From contig CM068832.1 of the NCBI GenBank assembly GCA_028554795.2, positions 82,948,049-83,012,048 of the forward strand: a DNA stretch of 64,000 bases. The letters are read 5' to 3'. The stretch's first letter is position 1. Every line of letters begins with the position of its first letter. The stretch is from Sinohyriopsis cumingii (taxonomy: Eukaryota > Mollusca > Bivalvia > Unionida > Unionidae). Below, one piece after another: positions 1 through 12,935 of this stretch. The translations under genes and the position numbers were made by a program. The notes under the pieces were generated by a model. It made no database searches. It was given only the letters and a program-made list of their open reading frames with translations, and was not told where the DNA came from.

Positions 1-36
1 CTGGTCCTCATAGGATTCTACTTCTGGGTTGTGGAG

Positions 37-170
37 GTTTTGGTTCACTTTTTTCCTTGTGGGGTTTCTGGCTCACTTTTCCTTAGAGGCTCATAGAAGT
101 TTACCTCTGTGGAATGGGATTTCAGGCTCACTTTTTCTTTAGGGGTTTCTGGTTCTCACTTTATTTTTTA
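37..170. repeat. Short degenerate G/T-rich tandem repeat
   Basis: A motif of roughly 25 bases, close to TTCTGGCTCACTTTTCTTAGGGG, occurs about four times with drift. It lies just past the C-terminal end of the decayed polymerase gene. Nothing coding is visible in it. Confidence 0.4.
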
Positions 171-174
171 CTGC

Positions 175-3100
175 ATGCGATAATATCCATGGGCGAGTGT
201 GTGAATACCTTCGGTGGATTATCGTTTATCGTCGAAGGCATAGTCCTATTTTGTTGACGAGTAGGGTGGAGAGATGATGTTGTTGTGATCGGAACGATCT
301 CATGGAGTTGTATTGGAGATGTCCCAGTAAGGACTATCTATAATGATCGACGGTGGCAATGTGACTGAAGACGGTTTGTTTGGACAACTTTGGCTTTTTC
401 TGGATGGACTCGTCCTTGAGCGTGATGCAGTACATGTTGGATCGAAGTTCTATGAATTCTGTGATGGGTATGCCACAAGATTCATCTTTGAACGTTCAGA
501 GTGTCTATTTATTGTCTTGACAGTGAAGTGGGCTTGTTTTTGGATAATCGCTGAGATTGAAGAGATGTGGATGTTAATAGAGACTTGAGCAGACATCGTC
601 GGTGTGAATTTCGTAGAGAATGAGTCGAAATCGGTCATGAGTAGTCTGGCTTTATCTCCATAGTGTTGTCGGATGAAGTCGTAAAGAAACTCGAGCATGA
701 GCATTTGAGAGAGAGAACGGCTGGACCGACGTAGATGTGTTTATCGAGCGGGATACACGTTTTTCTGGATTCGGTGGCGACGAGTTCTTGTCAAAGATTT
801 TCATGCTGACGAGGGTATCATTGGCGACGAGCTTATCTCTTCGTCGTGGGTGATTGACGATTTCGAGTTTCTTTCTGCATCGTATGTTTTCCATGTTTGT
901 TGTTTCTCCGAAGAAGCTGTTCATGAGTTTAAAGAAATTTTTATCGAAGTCTTTGTTGGTGTTGGCGCGTTGTTGTGAATTCAAGTCGACGCAGGATGTC
1001 ATCCATGGAGATTGTTTAAACTAGAGAGCTCGATGAATGTGTGTAAAAACTAGGCCATATTGAAGAGCTTGTTCGATGAGTCGATAGTGTATCTTGTGGT
1101 GTGTTTTGTGATGGAGATTGGGTACTAGTATTTTTTACTTTGGTCTCTCCGCTGTAGAAATTTTTCTTTTGGAGTTGTTGGGGAGAAAGCATGGAGGGTG
1201 CGATGAGCAGAAGGGATAATTGTTATGAGCTTCATGGAGATGGGTGGGATAGTCTAGAGCGATTTCGACAAAATAGCTCCAGGAGTCATCCTGATATCCT
1301 TCTTGTTTTTCTTGGAGGAATTGTTCTCCAGTAATCGAGTGAAAATCTCCAATAAGAAGGGACTGTGACATGGACCATTCATATAGATTATTGGTATCGC
1401 GGTGGAGAATGTTGGTGGAAGGTTGAATGGGATGTTAGTTGGGCGTGTATTTGTTATTGATGACGCGTGTTTTTGGCTGATGGTGCTGATGACTCCTCGA
1501 ATCATGCTCTAGGTGAACATAAACATGTATGGGTCTTGGAAGACCTAAAGTTGTACTTTACTCATTTTGAGAAGGGCATCACAGGAGAGTCAAGGTGATG
1601 AGAAATACGAGTGGATCGAGTTGATAATGAGCGAGGCTTATGTGTCTAAAATGTTTGAAGAGATCAATGAGTATAAGTACATCCATTTTCAAGTAGAGGT
1701 CGTGATAATCGCCCAGAGTGTGACATTAGAGGTCATTCCATATTTTGTCCTCGGTGAAAAGTGAGAGATGTTAGTGAGAATAGAAGGTCTTCATGGCGGG
1801 TAAGGAGGTGTCATCTGGACCACACGTCGATGTACTCGTAGAGATAAGCTCCTTTTCTTTGGAGGAGAAGAGCACGAGCTCCAAATTCTTTTTCGAGATG
1901 CACGTATTGAGGGCAGGTGTGAGCAAGTTATTCTAGCGACGACTCCATAAACTGGAGCGGATCGATGAAACGAAAGGAGCCAATCGAAAACGACAATTAC
2001 TTTTCGAAATTGTTGGGAATGCGTTTGATCTGTGTTCCTTCTTTGAAGAGACGTGTTTTGACACGTGGATGGCTGAAGGCTGCGATGATGAAGTGTCCAT
2101 TTTAGCCTCGTCGATTATGATCGACGACGGGAAGAAAGTCTGGATCTTTGAAGTGTAGGTTACAATCGGCGTGAGCAGCTCCTCGATAGTGTCGGGTGAT
2201 CTCTGACTTTTGGATCATGAGGTTGAAAGCACTTCTCACAGATGTACATTGCTTTTCTGTTTTGTGTTGTTGGTAGTGTTGGCGTTGTTTTGGGGGGGTG
2301 TGTGTGGAGTGAGATGTGTTCGATTTTTCGGAGATCTTTGATGCGTTTCCAATCTGTGACGAGTTGCTCAATGAGCCAGACGACGCAGTCATCCCCTCGT
2401 TGCTGTTGGTAGGGTGATGACAAACGCTCATCGACAGAGCAGCATGTTTTAAAGCCGATAGCGCAGGGGATATGCTTATGTTCTACTTGAGTGAAAGAAC
2501 GGTCTTGATCTGAAGAAGGCCTTGTACTTTTTCAAAGATGGCTCCAGAGTCAAAGACGATGTAAAACGTGTGCACTTATTTTTTTGTAGTGATGTTCAAA
2601 CTGTGGTGTTTCTTCACGTGGCAGCTAAACGACTTGTAGTTCTTGGCAGCATCCCTACGAGAGATGTTCTTGCAGTCGTTTGGACTGAGAGTAGCATTGT
2701 AATCAGCGACAGCAGAAATACCCATGACTTTTATGCTGGGTGTACTGAGATAGACACAATCAGCTAAAGTCCTTGACTTAGACGAAATGGTTTTGGTAAT
2801 GCAGTCAGTTGATGCTGCATTGTAAAGATGTTTTGGAGATCAATAGGAGATAGACAACGAACTGTTTATCTTCAGCCTTTTTGTCTTGTAGTCCAAAGAC
2901 GTTGAGAGGGAGTACATCGTTGAGTAATTCTAGTTTAGAAACGTCTTTGACCGCTGCGAGAAAGGGGATGTCGGTGGATGTGGAGTGTACCAAAATAGGG
3001 CTTGTATTTGGAGACGCGATCGGCATTGTCGGCAGGATGTAGAGCGGTGAGGATAGCTCACACGAGGCAATAGTCATCGTTATTTTTTACATTGATGCAG

Positions 3101-3450
3101 GCTTTGGTGGTTAGGATAGATTTGGGGAGGGGGACTTCCGCGTAACGGTGCGAAGTTGGAAGTTTGAAACGAGATGGAATTGTCTCCGACGAAGATCCAA
3201 GTGGATCCTGACGTTTGAGAGTCTTTGATACGGAGCTGAATAAGCGATCAGGCGATGTCGACGATGTGACTAGAATCATCACTGCGATTGACGACGAAGG
3301 ATTTGCATCTGATCCACACCTTGATGATCTTGTGTTCCTTGTCCAGATGAATGTTGAGGGCAACTCCCAGTCGGATGGCGGTATGAGTTCGTACTTCTGT
3401 CTGAATGGTAGGGTGTATAATGCGTTGAAGTAAGGGTAAGTCGGATCCTC
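175..3450 (-). pseudogene. Decayed family-B DNA polymerase (Polinton-like lineage), near full length
   Basis: Short minus-strand ORFs in changing frames line up in order along one PolB protein. From N to C terminus: an N-terminal block ending in INVKNNDDYCLV (about 3060-3440); a block with VFGLQDKK (about 2880); a Cys-containing linker and exonuclease-side block with YRGAAHADCNL (about 2110-2430); a palm block with RGVIS and DYPTHLHEAHN (1135-1505); KDFDKNFFKLMNSFFG (about 930); YGDKARLLMTDFDS, the motif C region (about 640); and a C-terminal block with GIPITEFIELRS (about 450). C-terminal-like sequence continues to about 180. At least eight frame changes or stops interrupt it, so it is dead. 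The sequence is not close to either other PolB in this window, so it is a third lineage. No capsid or integrase genes are visible beside it. Edges are approximate. Confidence 0.85.
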
Positions 3451-4349
3451 GCTGAAGGATAGGGGTATGATTGTAAATGAATCATTTGTTTAGCATGACC
3501 GGTTATTCAAGCGTTCATGTGTTTGTCCATGGAGTGAGGACGACGATGTACCTTCATGGTTTTGTGTTTGAGGTTCACCGGGGAGTCATTCCCATGAGTT
3601 ATTCAGTCCCCTGGATAATTGACTGTGCAATTTGGACATAAAAACCATCCGAGATCCAAAAAATGTCAAAAACCACGTTTTCAATTCTTTTTGTGTGAGG
3701 ATCTGTGCAGTAACTGGAGGAGTTCTTGACGCATGCAGGAGATGCAGTGCTTGAACATGGGTTCTGTATCGTAGGTGAGCCACCGTGAGCAAGACTAGAC
3801 CGTGTCATATGCCCACGACTTTAGTCAGGGCGAGACTTACGTTAATGTCGACGATGAGATGAAACGCATTGACGATGGACTTCTCGAGATCTTCCCGATT
3901 TTCCACTACGACGTAGGTCATGTATCGCATGTAGCCTGATAGACCCTCAGCCATCTCTACTACATCCTTCATTCTATATGAAGATAATTTAAAAATCATT
4001 TCAACGTCTTTTCGCTAAGACATCGCATGCAATGATGACGAATCAGATGCTCGTCATAGTAGATTTTGACCACACTCTCCTGAGACAAGTGCGTGCGCTG
4101 CCCTTCGTCAGTAAGGCCTGTCCACGCGATGCTCCTAGTATTTGTTTCAAAGCTATCCGGAGTAGAACAGGAAGAGGAATTCTAGTTATCTCCCTTATGC
4201 CCTTTCCGGCTCAACAATTTAAAAATTCGACCGTTACTTTAGATAACCTAATTCAAATTCCTATTAAATCGTCAACCTTTGTGTCAACTATCCAAGAGCT
4301 ACCTTTGTTTATTGCATGATTCAATGCCCAATCAGTAGGACCACCGGAA
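3451..4349. other. Intergenic stretch, no recognisable gene
   Basis: Only short ORFs are present (for example 64 codons at 3805-3999 on the minus strand). The minus strand may still hold decayed sequence upstream of the dead polymerase, but I could not match it to a family. Confidence 0.4.
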
Positions 4350-5760
4350 AAGCGCACATAAATAGTTAAATTTATCAACGACCAGATTATAGACGTCTTT
4401 TTCCTGACAGAAACATGGCCAAAAGCACCAGGTGATATGCCCAAGTGCGCGGATCTAACATCCACTGGTTACTTCATCAAGTCGTTCCCCCGCCACTCTC
4501 GCGGAAGTGGAATTGCTGTCATCACAAAGAACTCCATGATCAAACGTGTTAACCACACCACAACATTCAATTTGGACCACACACTGTTTGAACTAGTCCA
4601 AACCGCACTCACACTGGATCAACGGTCAGTCCATTTTTTTTCTGCTTATACCGCCCTCGTCCTAGTAGAATAAAAACAAGCTGACTGAATCTCTCTTTTT
4701 GGAGCAGTTTCCGAATCTCCTGGAGTATGGAAATTCGATAGGTGGCAACCTGACTATTCTTGAAGATTTCAACTTTCACTTTGACTGTCCCGGAAACCGA
4801 AATACATCAAAACTCATAGATTCCATTAATCTTTTCAGTTAACCAACCCACCCATTAACATGGTCATATTTTAGACTGGATTCTGCATAGACTTGATGAT
4901 AACATTCTATGGTCCTCCCTGGTATCCCACGAACTTGCATCAGATCACCTCTGCATTATATGCCATCTTGACGTATCAGTCCCTAACCCTCCACCTTTAT
5001 CTGCTACTAAGAGAAACCTCGGTATGATAAATAGAAGCAAACTAATGCACGACATCCAAGCGAACCTAACAACTGGCTTACCTCTTACAGCAGAACAACT
5101 CGACAACCGCCTGTGTTCATTGCTCGACAAACATACCCCAGCTACCAAGTCCACAGTTTCAATTCAAAAGTGTTCTCCATGGAATAGCATTGTTAGGGAC
5201 CAGATTCGGAATGCTTAAAGAGACCGCCGTAAAGCTGAGAGGCTCTGGCTTTCCACCAGACTCACTATTCATAAGCAAATCTATGAAGCCGCTACGAAGA
5301 ATGTCACAAATATAGTCTATGCAGCGAAATCAGCCCACTACACTACTAAGATCAGGGTCGGCGCCAGACCCGGCCAGACTATCTGGCGCCCTAGGCAAGG
5401 TTAGATTCTGGCGCCCCCCCCCCCCCGGAAAATATCAATTTCAAAATATGGAAAGTTCCAGCTGCAAAGAGCTCTTCGAGATTACTAACAAGCTAATGTC
5501 AAGGAACAAATGTACACCACTTCCAACTACCTTCTCTCCAGTCGACCTTCCGGACATGTTTGCAAATTTCTTCCGTGACAAAGTACAAACCATTAGAGAT
5601 AAGCTTGACACCACAATTGCAATTGACTCGTCGTCACCATACAGTTGGGATACAGAATTTGAGCGGCAACCATTAGCATCATTTGAACCTGTCTTTATGG
5701 ATTTCATGATCTTTTCATCACTGGTAGGCCTCTTCCAAGGATAATTTACCCGCCTTTCTA
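4350..5760 (+). mobile_element. CR1-like non-LTR retrotransposon fragment (endonuclease part of ORF2)
   Basis: Plus-strand pieces read as an apurinic-type endonuclease domain followed by the linker to a reverse transcriptase. FLTETW (about 4400) is the catalytic Glu region. GSGIAVITKNS (about 4500), GNLTILEDFNFHFDC (about 4745), and a degenerate SDH motif (about 4945) follow, then KELFEITNKLMSRNKCTPLP and DMFANFFRDKVQTIRDKL (5460-5620). The RT domain is missing: the homology stops near 5700. Several frame breaks show that it is inactive. At about 5350-5430 a GC-rich segment ending in a run of twelve C interrupts the coding homology, and looks like a small nested insertion with repeated TCTGGCGCC words. 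Confidence 0.75.
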
Positions 5761-6233
5761 ACTTCGATGATGTCCACGTGTGCTCCCGTAGCATGCTTCA
5801 TTAGGTACTTACTCTTGCTCGTTTACGCCTCCTGTCTGTACGTATCGTCGAACAGTAACTGATGAAACTTCGTCACGTTGCGCATGCTCTATATTAACTT
5901 TATGGTCGCAATGAATTATTTTTAACTTTATTACCGAATTTACATACTACTTGTAATATTAGATTTTCAGTATGAAAAAATTATTGGTAGCTTTACGGTA
6001 TTGCTGAAATTGGAAACTAATTGGAATTTATGACAGTTCGATTCACTGCATTTAAAAACGTCGACGTGCGGATGTCAGAGAAAATATCCAAGCAGTTCTT
6101 ATCTTGGTGTGTGATACGGAAATGGGGAATAAACACCTTTATGGTAGGCCTACCAGATCAATCGTGTAAGAACAAATCGGTATGTAATAAACTTAAATAT
6201 CAACTTCTATTTTATATGCATTAGGCCTTTTTG

Positions 6234-6234
<1 letters not shown>
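5761..6234. other. Intergenic, nothing recognised
   Basis: This is AT-rich unique sequence between the CR1-like fragment and the long repeat at 6235. I see no coding, RNA or repeat signal. Confidence 0.4.
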
Positions 6235-6282
<48 letters not shown>

Positions 6283-6388
6283 GTACGCGCACACACATAG
6301 TACACACATCCACTTCATTATTTTAATGACTGAATACATTTGTCGGTATAAGACTGTTTTGTTTAAAAAATTGGTAATTTCCACTCCA
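6235..6388. repeat. Left copy of a ~150-bp direct repeat flanking the LINE
   Basis: A (CT)n(CA)n microsatellite is followed by about 107 bases that recur without change at 12,638-12,745. The copy ends at TTCCACTCCA. The LINE lies exactly between the two copies, so they behave as a very long target-site duplication. Confidence 0.75.
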
Positions 6389-6933
6389 CTTTCAAGTCAT
6401 GTGTTTTGGAGCTCCCAGTTTTTCATCAAATTGGATGGTAAAATGTGATGTATTCATTGATACATGTTGTGGATATATTCTTGAAGTGATCACTTGTGGT
6501 GTGGTGTAATTACTATTTTTGGAAGTTTTCTTTCAAGTATTAATTTTGTGTTTTTAATATTTCTTAGTCATATATTCATTGAACCCATTTGTACCAGGAG
6601 TACCAGGAGTACGGACAATTATAAGTCACTTATAGCTCACTTATAGTTCAGTTCTATATTTGGTTTGTTTAAGCCTTAATGGGTTTAGTGAGTGCAAGTA
6701 AGAGCTAATCTGGGCTAAGCACATGACTTGGTATAGGCTCTCTTGATAACTGCTAACTCATGTTCATCTAAAGAGTGTGAGCTCTTTCAGAATCTATATT
6801 GCATGAGAAAGTTAGATAAAAGTTGACAATATGGCTGAAATGAAAATATACTACCTACAATAAATAAAAACAAAATAAATAAATAAATAAATACTTGAAT
6901 GTTTTGGGAGATTTTCATTAGAAAAGAACAAAA

Positions 6934-8890
6934 ATGCTCTCTCAGCAGGATATTATAGATGATGTGGACATTGAGAGAAAGTCTCAAAATAGTTTTGATG
7001 TTGCTCAAGACATGTTCGATAATGAAAATGAGGACAACACCAATTCAAGGCCGGATTTAAACTTATCAGAGATGGATGATATGGGGAAACCGAAGGGAAA
7101 TCTGAGAAACATTGAAAATGTCACTGATGCTGATACCAAAGATGATACTAATGATGATGCTCTATTTGTTTCACAGACATCGCAAGCAGAACAAGATTCA
7201 GATGTAGACGAAATTAATGAAGGCATATACATGCCAATCAAAACCAAATTTGGAACTCTTAATAGAAGTGACTTCAAAAAAAGATTGAAATCAACACTTG
7301 ATGTTAAAGGTCTCAGGGATTCTAGGCAAGCTCTCTTTGATCTAGCAAAAAGGAAGAGATATGATTGTCCTGATGGTCGATTAGTAGAACGTTTACCTCG
7401 AACAAATAGTGCTCCTGTGGAGGATAAGTTATCGAAGATATTTATATTATATTCCATTTCATTGAAGGAGAAAATAATTACAGTGACATGAAAGCATGTA
7501 TATCTAAATGGGCATTGAAACATAATTCTGAAACAAGATCATCCCAGCGTATAAACTCCATTCGCAGTGATTGTATATCACAAAGTCCGAAAGCTCCGGT
7601 CAATGATAGCGCCTTACAAAGAACTGATGAAGATGCTGATAGAATGAGAACAATATTTGCGCAGATAGCGATAATGAATGATAAGTTTGAAGAAAAATTC
7701 TCCAGATTGGAAAACCAGTTGGGTGATATTATCACACTGACAGAAAATGAGATCCTAAACTTAAAGTCAGACTTAGTGGAAACTACGAAGAAACTCAAAG
7801 AGGCGAACTCTCATATAGAACAACTGAAATTAAAGGAAGAAAAACTAATCAATGATAATAGAGGAATGTATTTCCAGATGTCAACAATGGCAACCCGGGA
7901 AAATGAGATTAAAGAATTATCTTCTCATGTACATCAACATCTAGATGTGATCATGAAAAATATTAACTGTATTGAGGGAAAGTTAGAAACAATTTGTACA
8001 AGACACAAACTTTTATTCAATTAGTCTAACAAAGGAAGTGATAAAAACGTAGGCTTGCAAATGAAAGAAAATCATGGAAATCATGAACTATCAGCATACA
8101 AGGAGAGTAGACATGTTATCTCTCCATCTATTGATCAAGAAAATGTAGTACATGGACAAAAAGAAATACATAAAGAGCCTGCTAGAGCTCTTCCAGCAAA
8201 TTTGCCTAGCAATGGTCCCGCTATGTTTACATTGAAAGATTTCCCGCCACTTTCACGGAATGATCGGACTAACATAACGGAAAATGTGAATCATAATCAG
8301 CGCACAGAAATAACATCTCACAATGCAAGTACATCAACCTACAATCAGCAAAAGAAATTAAGATATGAAGATAGAGCTAACATAAATATAAATTAAAACA
8401 TAAATAAAGATCAAATAGGGCACAACTAATCACCAAATGATCAAAGAATGCTTCCGAATGACGAGGAGAGACAAAAAAGGAAGATACATCGTATAGACAT
8501 ATTGAGACAATTATTACCAGACCCAATCAAAAGAATATAGAACCGGATGTGTTTGAACCAGTTGTAAGAAACAAAATAAGACGCATTCTGCTATCAAATG
8601 TCAAATCGAGAAAAAATATAGATGTAGTAAGGACGGCTATCTCAACTCAGTGCAAGGAGGAAGGTGTGACAGTAACATTCGTCCGCCTCATAAAGGAACG
8701 ACCCCATTGGGATGGACCAAATATATATACATTTCGACTAAATGTACTGGATAAAGATTTTGAACTGATGATGAATAATGAATCACTTTGGAGTTCTGGA
8801 ATAAAATGTAGGGAATGGATAACAAACAGAAAATGGAGAGAAGGCTACTTACTTGATGAAACGCATGAGAATTACAAAATATATTCCTAA
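6934..8890 (+). pseudogene. LINE ORF1, coiled-coil nucleic-acid-binding protein, broken
   Basis: Four ORF pieces succeed each other: 6934-7491 (acidic N-terminus, then a K/R-rich block near RLKSTLDVKGLRDSRQALF), 7488-8024 (long coiled coil, including SRLENQLGDIITLTENEILNLK), 8055-8396 (same frame as the previous piece, after an in-frame TAG at 8022-8024) and 8549-8890. The last contains a compact domain with FRLNVLDKDFELMMNNESLW and KCREWITNRKWRE, resembling ORF1 C-terminal RNA-binding domains of other LINEs. ORF1 proteins coat LINE RNA as trimers through the coiled coil. At least two frame changes and two stops make this copy non-functional as read. Confidence 0.65.
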
Positions 8891-8903
8891 TGAGCATATA
8901 TAT

Positions 8904-11900
8904 ATGACTAGTAATTGCTTCTTAATTATAATTATGATCATTATTTCAACATGGAATGTACGTGGTATAATGTCTAGCACGCAGAAACTAATTGAATTGT
9001 TACCAGACACAGATATATTTTTGTTATCACTGAACATTGGCTTTGTACAAAGAATCTAACGTATTTAGATAAATTACATGATGATTTCAAAGTAGTTGCG
9101 CTACCTACTGAAGAGATACAACAATGCTATAGAGGTAGTGGCGGGGTTGCTGTATTTTATAGATCATCACTATGCAAAGTAAGCACCTTACAAAATGAGT
9201 TCCCAAATATTATGGCGATGAAAATCTTAGTGAGAGACTTGGAAGCATTAAATTTTGATTGCAACCGACTTTCCCTCGACAACTAGAACTGATGATGCAT
9301 ATGACAAATTTTGTGAAAATGTTTTTGATGTGTATGATAGGTATTCTGCTGAAAATTATAGGCGACATGAATGCAGATCTTGTGAGTAAAAATCCATCAA
9401 GAAGAGATCTTGCTCTCAAAAAAAGAATAGAACAGAGAAACATAGTTGCTACGCTGGTGATAAAACCACATGAACATTACATCACGTATAGATCAAAAGA
9501 CATGTCACGAACGTCCACACTTGATTATATATTAATACCTGAAATAATTAGAGGTGCTGTAAAAAGACACATAGTAAATGACAAAATTGATTTCTCAATA
9601 TCGGATCACCTACCTATTACAGTGGCACTTGCAAAAGATATACTGAAGGAAAATAAAAAGACGTGTATCTCCAAGAATGAAATGGAACTTGGCAAATCCA
9701 TTAGAAATGAGCATGTATAAATCTGATGTTAGTGTATTCTTGAATTTCACCTATGAGTGTAAAAAGGTAGAAGATATAGAGAAGTATAATGAATTGATAA
9801 CTAAGAGTGTAATAACTGCATCAGACCGATATATTCCAAAGTCCGAATTCAAATCGCACTTGAAACCATACTGGAAGAAAAGTGGGCTTGAAAATTTACA
9901 TCAGAATATGAGAAAAGCGCGCGGAGAATGGATCAAAACAGGAAAAAATAGAAGCACAGAGTGTAGCATCAAAAGAAGATACAAGGACGTGAAAAGAAAG
10001 TTTAGAAAGAAACATAGGAAAGAGAAAAAGGTATATAAAGAGTGCATATTTGAAGAGATAGAAAAGAGTGCAGAAATGGGAACAGACGAATTATATGCAG
10101 TCATACGGGAAAATAGAAAAGATAAATCGGACATTGGTAATATTGCATTTCGAGGAGTAGAATCTAATACTTTGGATGAATGTGTCAATCTATGGAAACT
10201 ATATTTTTCTGAATTAAGTGGTACAACAAATGAGGAACAATAATGATTGTGTCAGAATGAAGAATATGTACGAACAAAGCAAACTAGAGACTGATAACAT
10301 AAAATGTAATAATATTACAGAGGAAGAAGTGTTGCAGCATATCAAGTCTCTAAAAACAAAAAAATCACCAGGCATTGATTGCATATCGAATGAACACTAA
10401 AAGTATGGTGGAAAATATTTAATCAGACATTTAACTGCCCTTTTTAATTACATGATCCAGTATGAGTATTTACCTAATGTATATAGATGTGGGATGGTTA
10501 TACCGATATACAAACAAAATGGTAAAGATAAAAAGGATCCAGTGAATTATCGTGGTATAACATTGACATCTTGTCTGGGAAAATTGTTTGAAAAAATATT
10601 GATGACTAGAATTCAAAAGTATTTAGACAAAATAAGCTTTCCACATCCTTATCAATTTGGATTTCGTAAGGAGGCTGGATCTATCTCCGCTGCTTTTACT
10701 CTTCAAGAATGTTTGATGTACTTTAATAATCATAACTCTAATGTATAAACTGTTTTTCTGGATAACAAAAAGGCATTCGATAGACTGTGGCATTGTGGAC
10801 TATTTAAAAAACTAAAAATATTAGGAATTAATGCAAAAATATGGAGAATAATCGCCCATTCCTACACACAGTCAAATGCCTGTGTAGCGTGTAGAGGATG
10901 TATATCTAACACATTTCCATTACGGAGAGGCGTTGGTCAAGGTTGTGTAATGTCGACTTTTTTATTTCTCGTGTACATAAATGACCTATTGAATGAGCTA
11001 GTAATGACTAATTGCGGGATAACAGTGAATCAGATGAACATACCTGGCATGCTTTTGGCAGACGACACTACTCTACTAAACTCTACGCTGAATGGATTGC
11101 AAATACTCGTGAATACAGCTTATCAGTATGCACAGAAGTGGAAATTGAAATATAACTCTAACAAGAGTAATTGGATGATATTTAGTAAAAGAAAGGAAGT
11201 GTACTCATCAAATGGAATTACTCTGGGATCACAGAATATTCCTAGAGCAAAAAAAGTGAAATATGCAGGAGTTACCTTTTCGCAATCAATGAAAACTAAT
11301 GATCGTATAATCTATTCCTACGATAAAGCTAAACGTGTAACAAACTCACTATACTCAATTGGATTAAATGCAAATGGAATGAATCCTATAGTCTCTGTGA
11401 AAGTCTGGAAAAGAGTTATATTGCCATCTGCTTTGTATGGCTCAGAACTCTGGTTTAATATGTCATATCAGGGCATTGAATCAATGGAGAAAATACAACG
11501 ATATTTCGCCCGGAGAGTACAAGGTTTCCCTCAGAGATCGCCTATTGGATCTACGACATCGTGCTTGGGGATGATATCAATGGAAGCTCGCATAGATAAG
11601 CAAAAACTCGTATTTCTTGGTCGCATGTGTAGAACATCAGCAAATTTAACGGCTAAAAAGGTTTTCCTCTGGGCTGTTGGAAATTTTATTTTTGACCCCC
11701 AACATAGCTACAACTCTTTTATATATGATGTAAATACTGTACTAAAAAAAGTATGATTTAGAAGACTATCTCAACGACTTTATTTTCACTGGAAAATTTC
11801 CAGACAAAATAACATGGAAAAACTTAATTGGGACAAGAATACAGATATTAGAGGAGAGAAAACATGAAATGAGTATCAGAAATCCATCAGAGGGATTTGG

Positions 11901-12318
11901 TAGATTTTTAAAAATTAATCCAGGATTAAAAATGCATCGTCTATGGAAAATAGCTTACACTGAGTCAAGCAGAAAAATGGAATATGGGACATTAATTCGT
12001 ATTGGAGGAATGCAAGCAAGACCTGGACTGTGTCCCCTATGTGGCAAAATGAGTCATGACCGTATTTTGCACATTTCGATGAATTGTGCCTTAACCTCAG
12101 ACGACAGAAACCACTTGATGGAAAGTCTATTTTCGTATATGTCTCCAGTGATTTACCGTGATTTCTGTGATCAGATCGATGATGTTATACTGATTATACT
12201 ACTTGGTGGTTTAAATGATATATCAGAACGTTTAGAATTTGAGGCATGGATAAATATGATCAGACTATCTACCAAGTATTTCATTAAGATAATGGATATT
12301 ATATATTCGATTCAATAG
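8904..12318 (+). pseudogene. LINE ORF2: apurinic endonuclease plus reverse transcriptase, broken
   Basis: The endonuclease N-terminus reads ISTWNVRG (about 8945). Its C-terminus has GDMNADL (about 9365) and SDHLPITVAL (about 9600). The RT covers 10,218-11,756, with PIYKQNGKDKKDPVNYRGI (about 10,505), LDNKKAFD (motif A, about 10,760), GVGQG (motif B, about 10,930) and LLADDTTLL (motif C, about 11,055). The C-terminal part (11,869-12,318) carries a CPLCGKMSHDRILHISMNC knuckle. Breaks include frame changes near 9250, 9700 and 10,230 and an in-frame TAA at 10,746-10,748 just before motif A. The catalytic Asp residues are still present. It would nick target DNA and reverse-transcribe LINE RNA in place if intact. 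Confidence 0.8.
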
Positions 12319-12588
12319 AGAACTCACTCAAAATATAAGGAAAGAAATACTTGCACTGGATTGCAAAGCGAGTAGGAAACTATTTTTGTTGTGAGGATAC
12401 ATTTTCAAATGTTCTATCGTAAATATATCTCTATCTAGATTAGTAATGATTTTAATTTATTTATTCGTTTGCTATTAGAAATAATTCAATAAGTAACGAA
12501 TCTACTATTTTTGTGATTCTAGGTATTTAAATGCATTTCTTTTTTGTCTTAAAATCTTCAGAAAATGGAGGAATAAAAGAATATCATC

Positions 12589-12589
12589 A

Positions 12590-12639
<50 letters not shown>

Positions 12640-12745
12640 GTACGCGCACACACATAGTACACACATCCACTTCATTATTTTAATGACTGAATACATTTGT
12701 CGGTATAAGACTGTTTTGTTTAAAAAATTGGTAATTTCCACTCCA
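12589..12745. repeat. Right copy of the ~150-bp direct repeat flanking the LINE
   Basis: It is the same (CT)n(CA)n tract and the same 107-base unique part as at 6235-6388. Only the microsatellite lengths differ. It follows directly on the ATCATCAT tail of the LINE. Confidence 0.75.
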
Positions 12746-12794
12746 ATCGATTCTGGTCCAAATGACGCACGTTTTATGTGTGTGTGTAATCTGG

Positions 12795-12935
12795 GCTAAA
12801 CAGACTTTGGACAAAATGTAAATACAAGTGTTGACACAGTTTTGAGTTATTTTATCTGACTGATATGTAGGACATGTTGTAAATACAAGTGTTGATACAA
12901 TGTTGAGGTGTTTTATCTAACCGACATGTGTGATG
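12795..12935. repeat. Two-copy tandem repeat, about 65-70 bp
   Basis: The words GTAAATACAAGTGTTGA(C/T)ACA and TTTTATCT(G/A)AC recur once each. No coding potential is visible. Sequence on to about 13,090 is unique and unassigned. Confidence 0.45.

Larger units (their letters stand above)
6389..12588 (+). mobile_element. Nearly complete non-LTR retrotransposon (LINE), two ORFs, inactivated
   Basis: The element runs from the end of the left direct repeat to the start of the right one. It has a 5' leader of about 545 bp, a coiled-coil ORF1 (6934-8890), an endonuclease/RT ORF2 (8904-12318) and a 3' UTR ending in AATAAAAGAATATCATCAT. That end has a poly(A)-type signal followed by a short ATC-repeat tail, typical of non-poly(A) LINEs. 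No LTRs are visible. Clade assignment is open: endonuclease plus RT plus a C-terminal CCHC-type knuckle fits the CR1/I-like groups. Confidence 0.8.

Noticed and set aside
4032-4319. 95-codon plus ORF before the CR1-like fragment
   Set aside because: No family match and no continuity with the endonuclease domain. Probably chance.
6193-6384. Small minus-strand ORF also found at 12,505-12,741
   Set aside because: Both lie in the duplicated (CT)n(CA)n direct repeat. The shared protein sequence reflects the repeat, not a gene.
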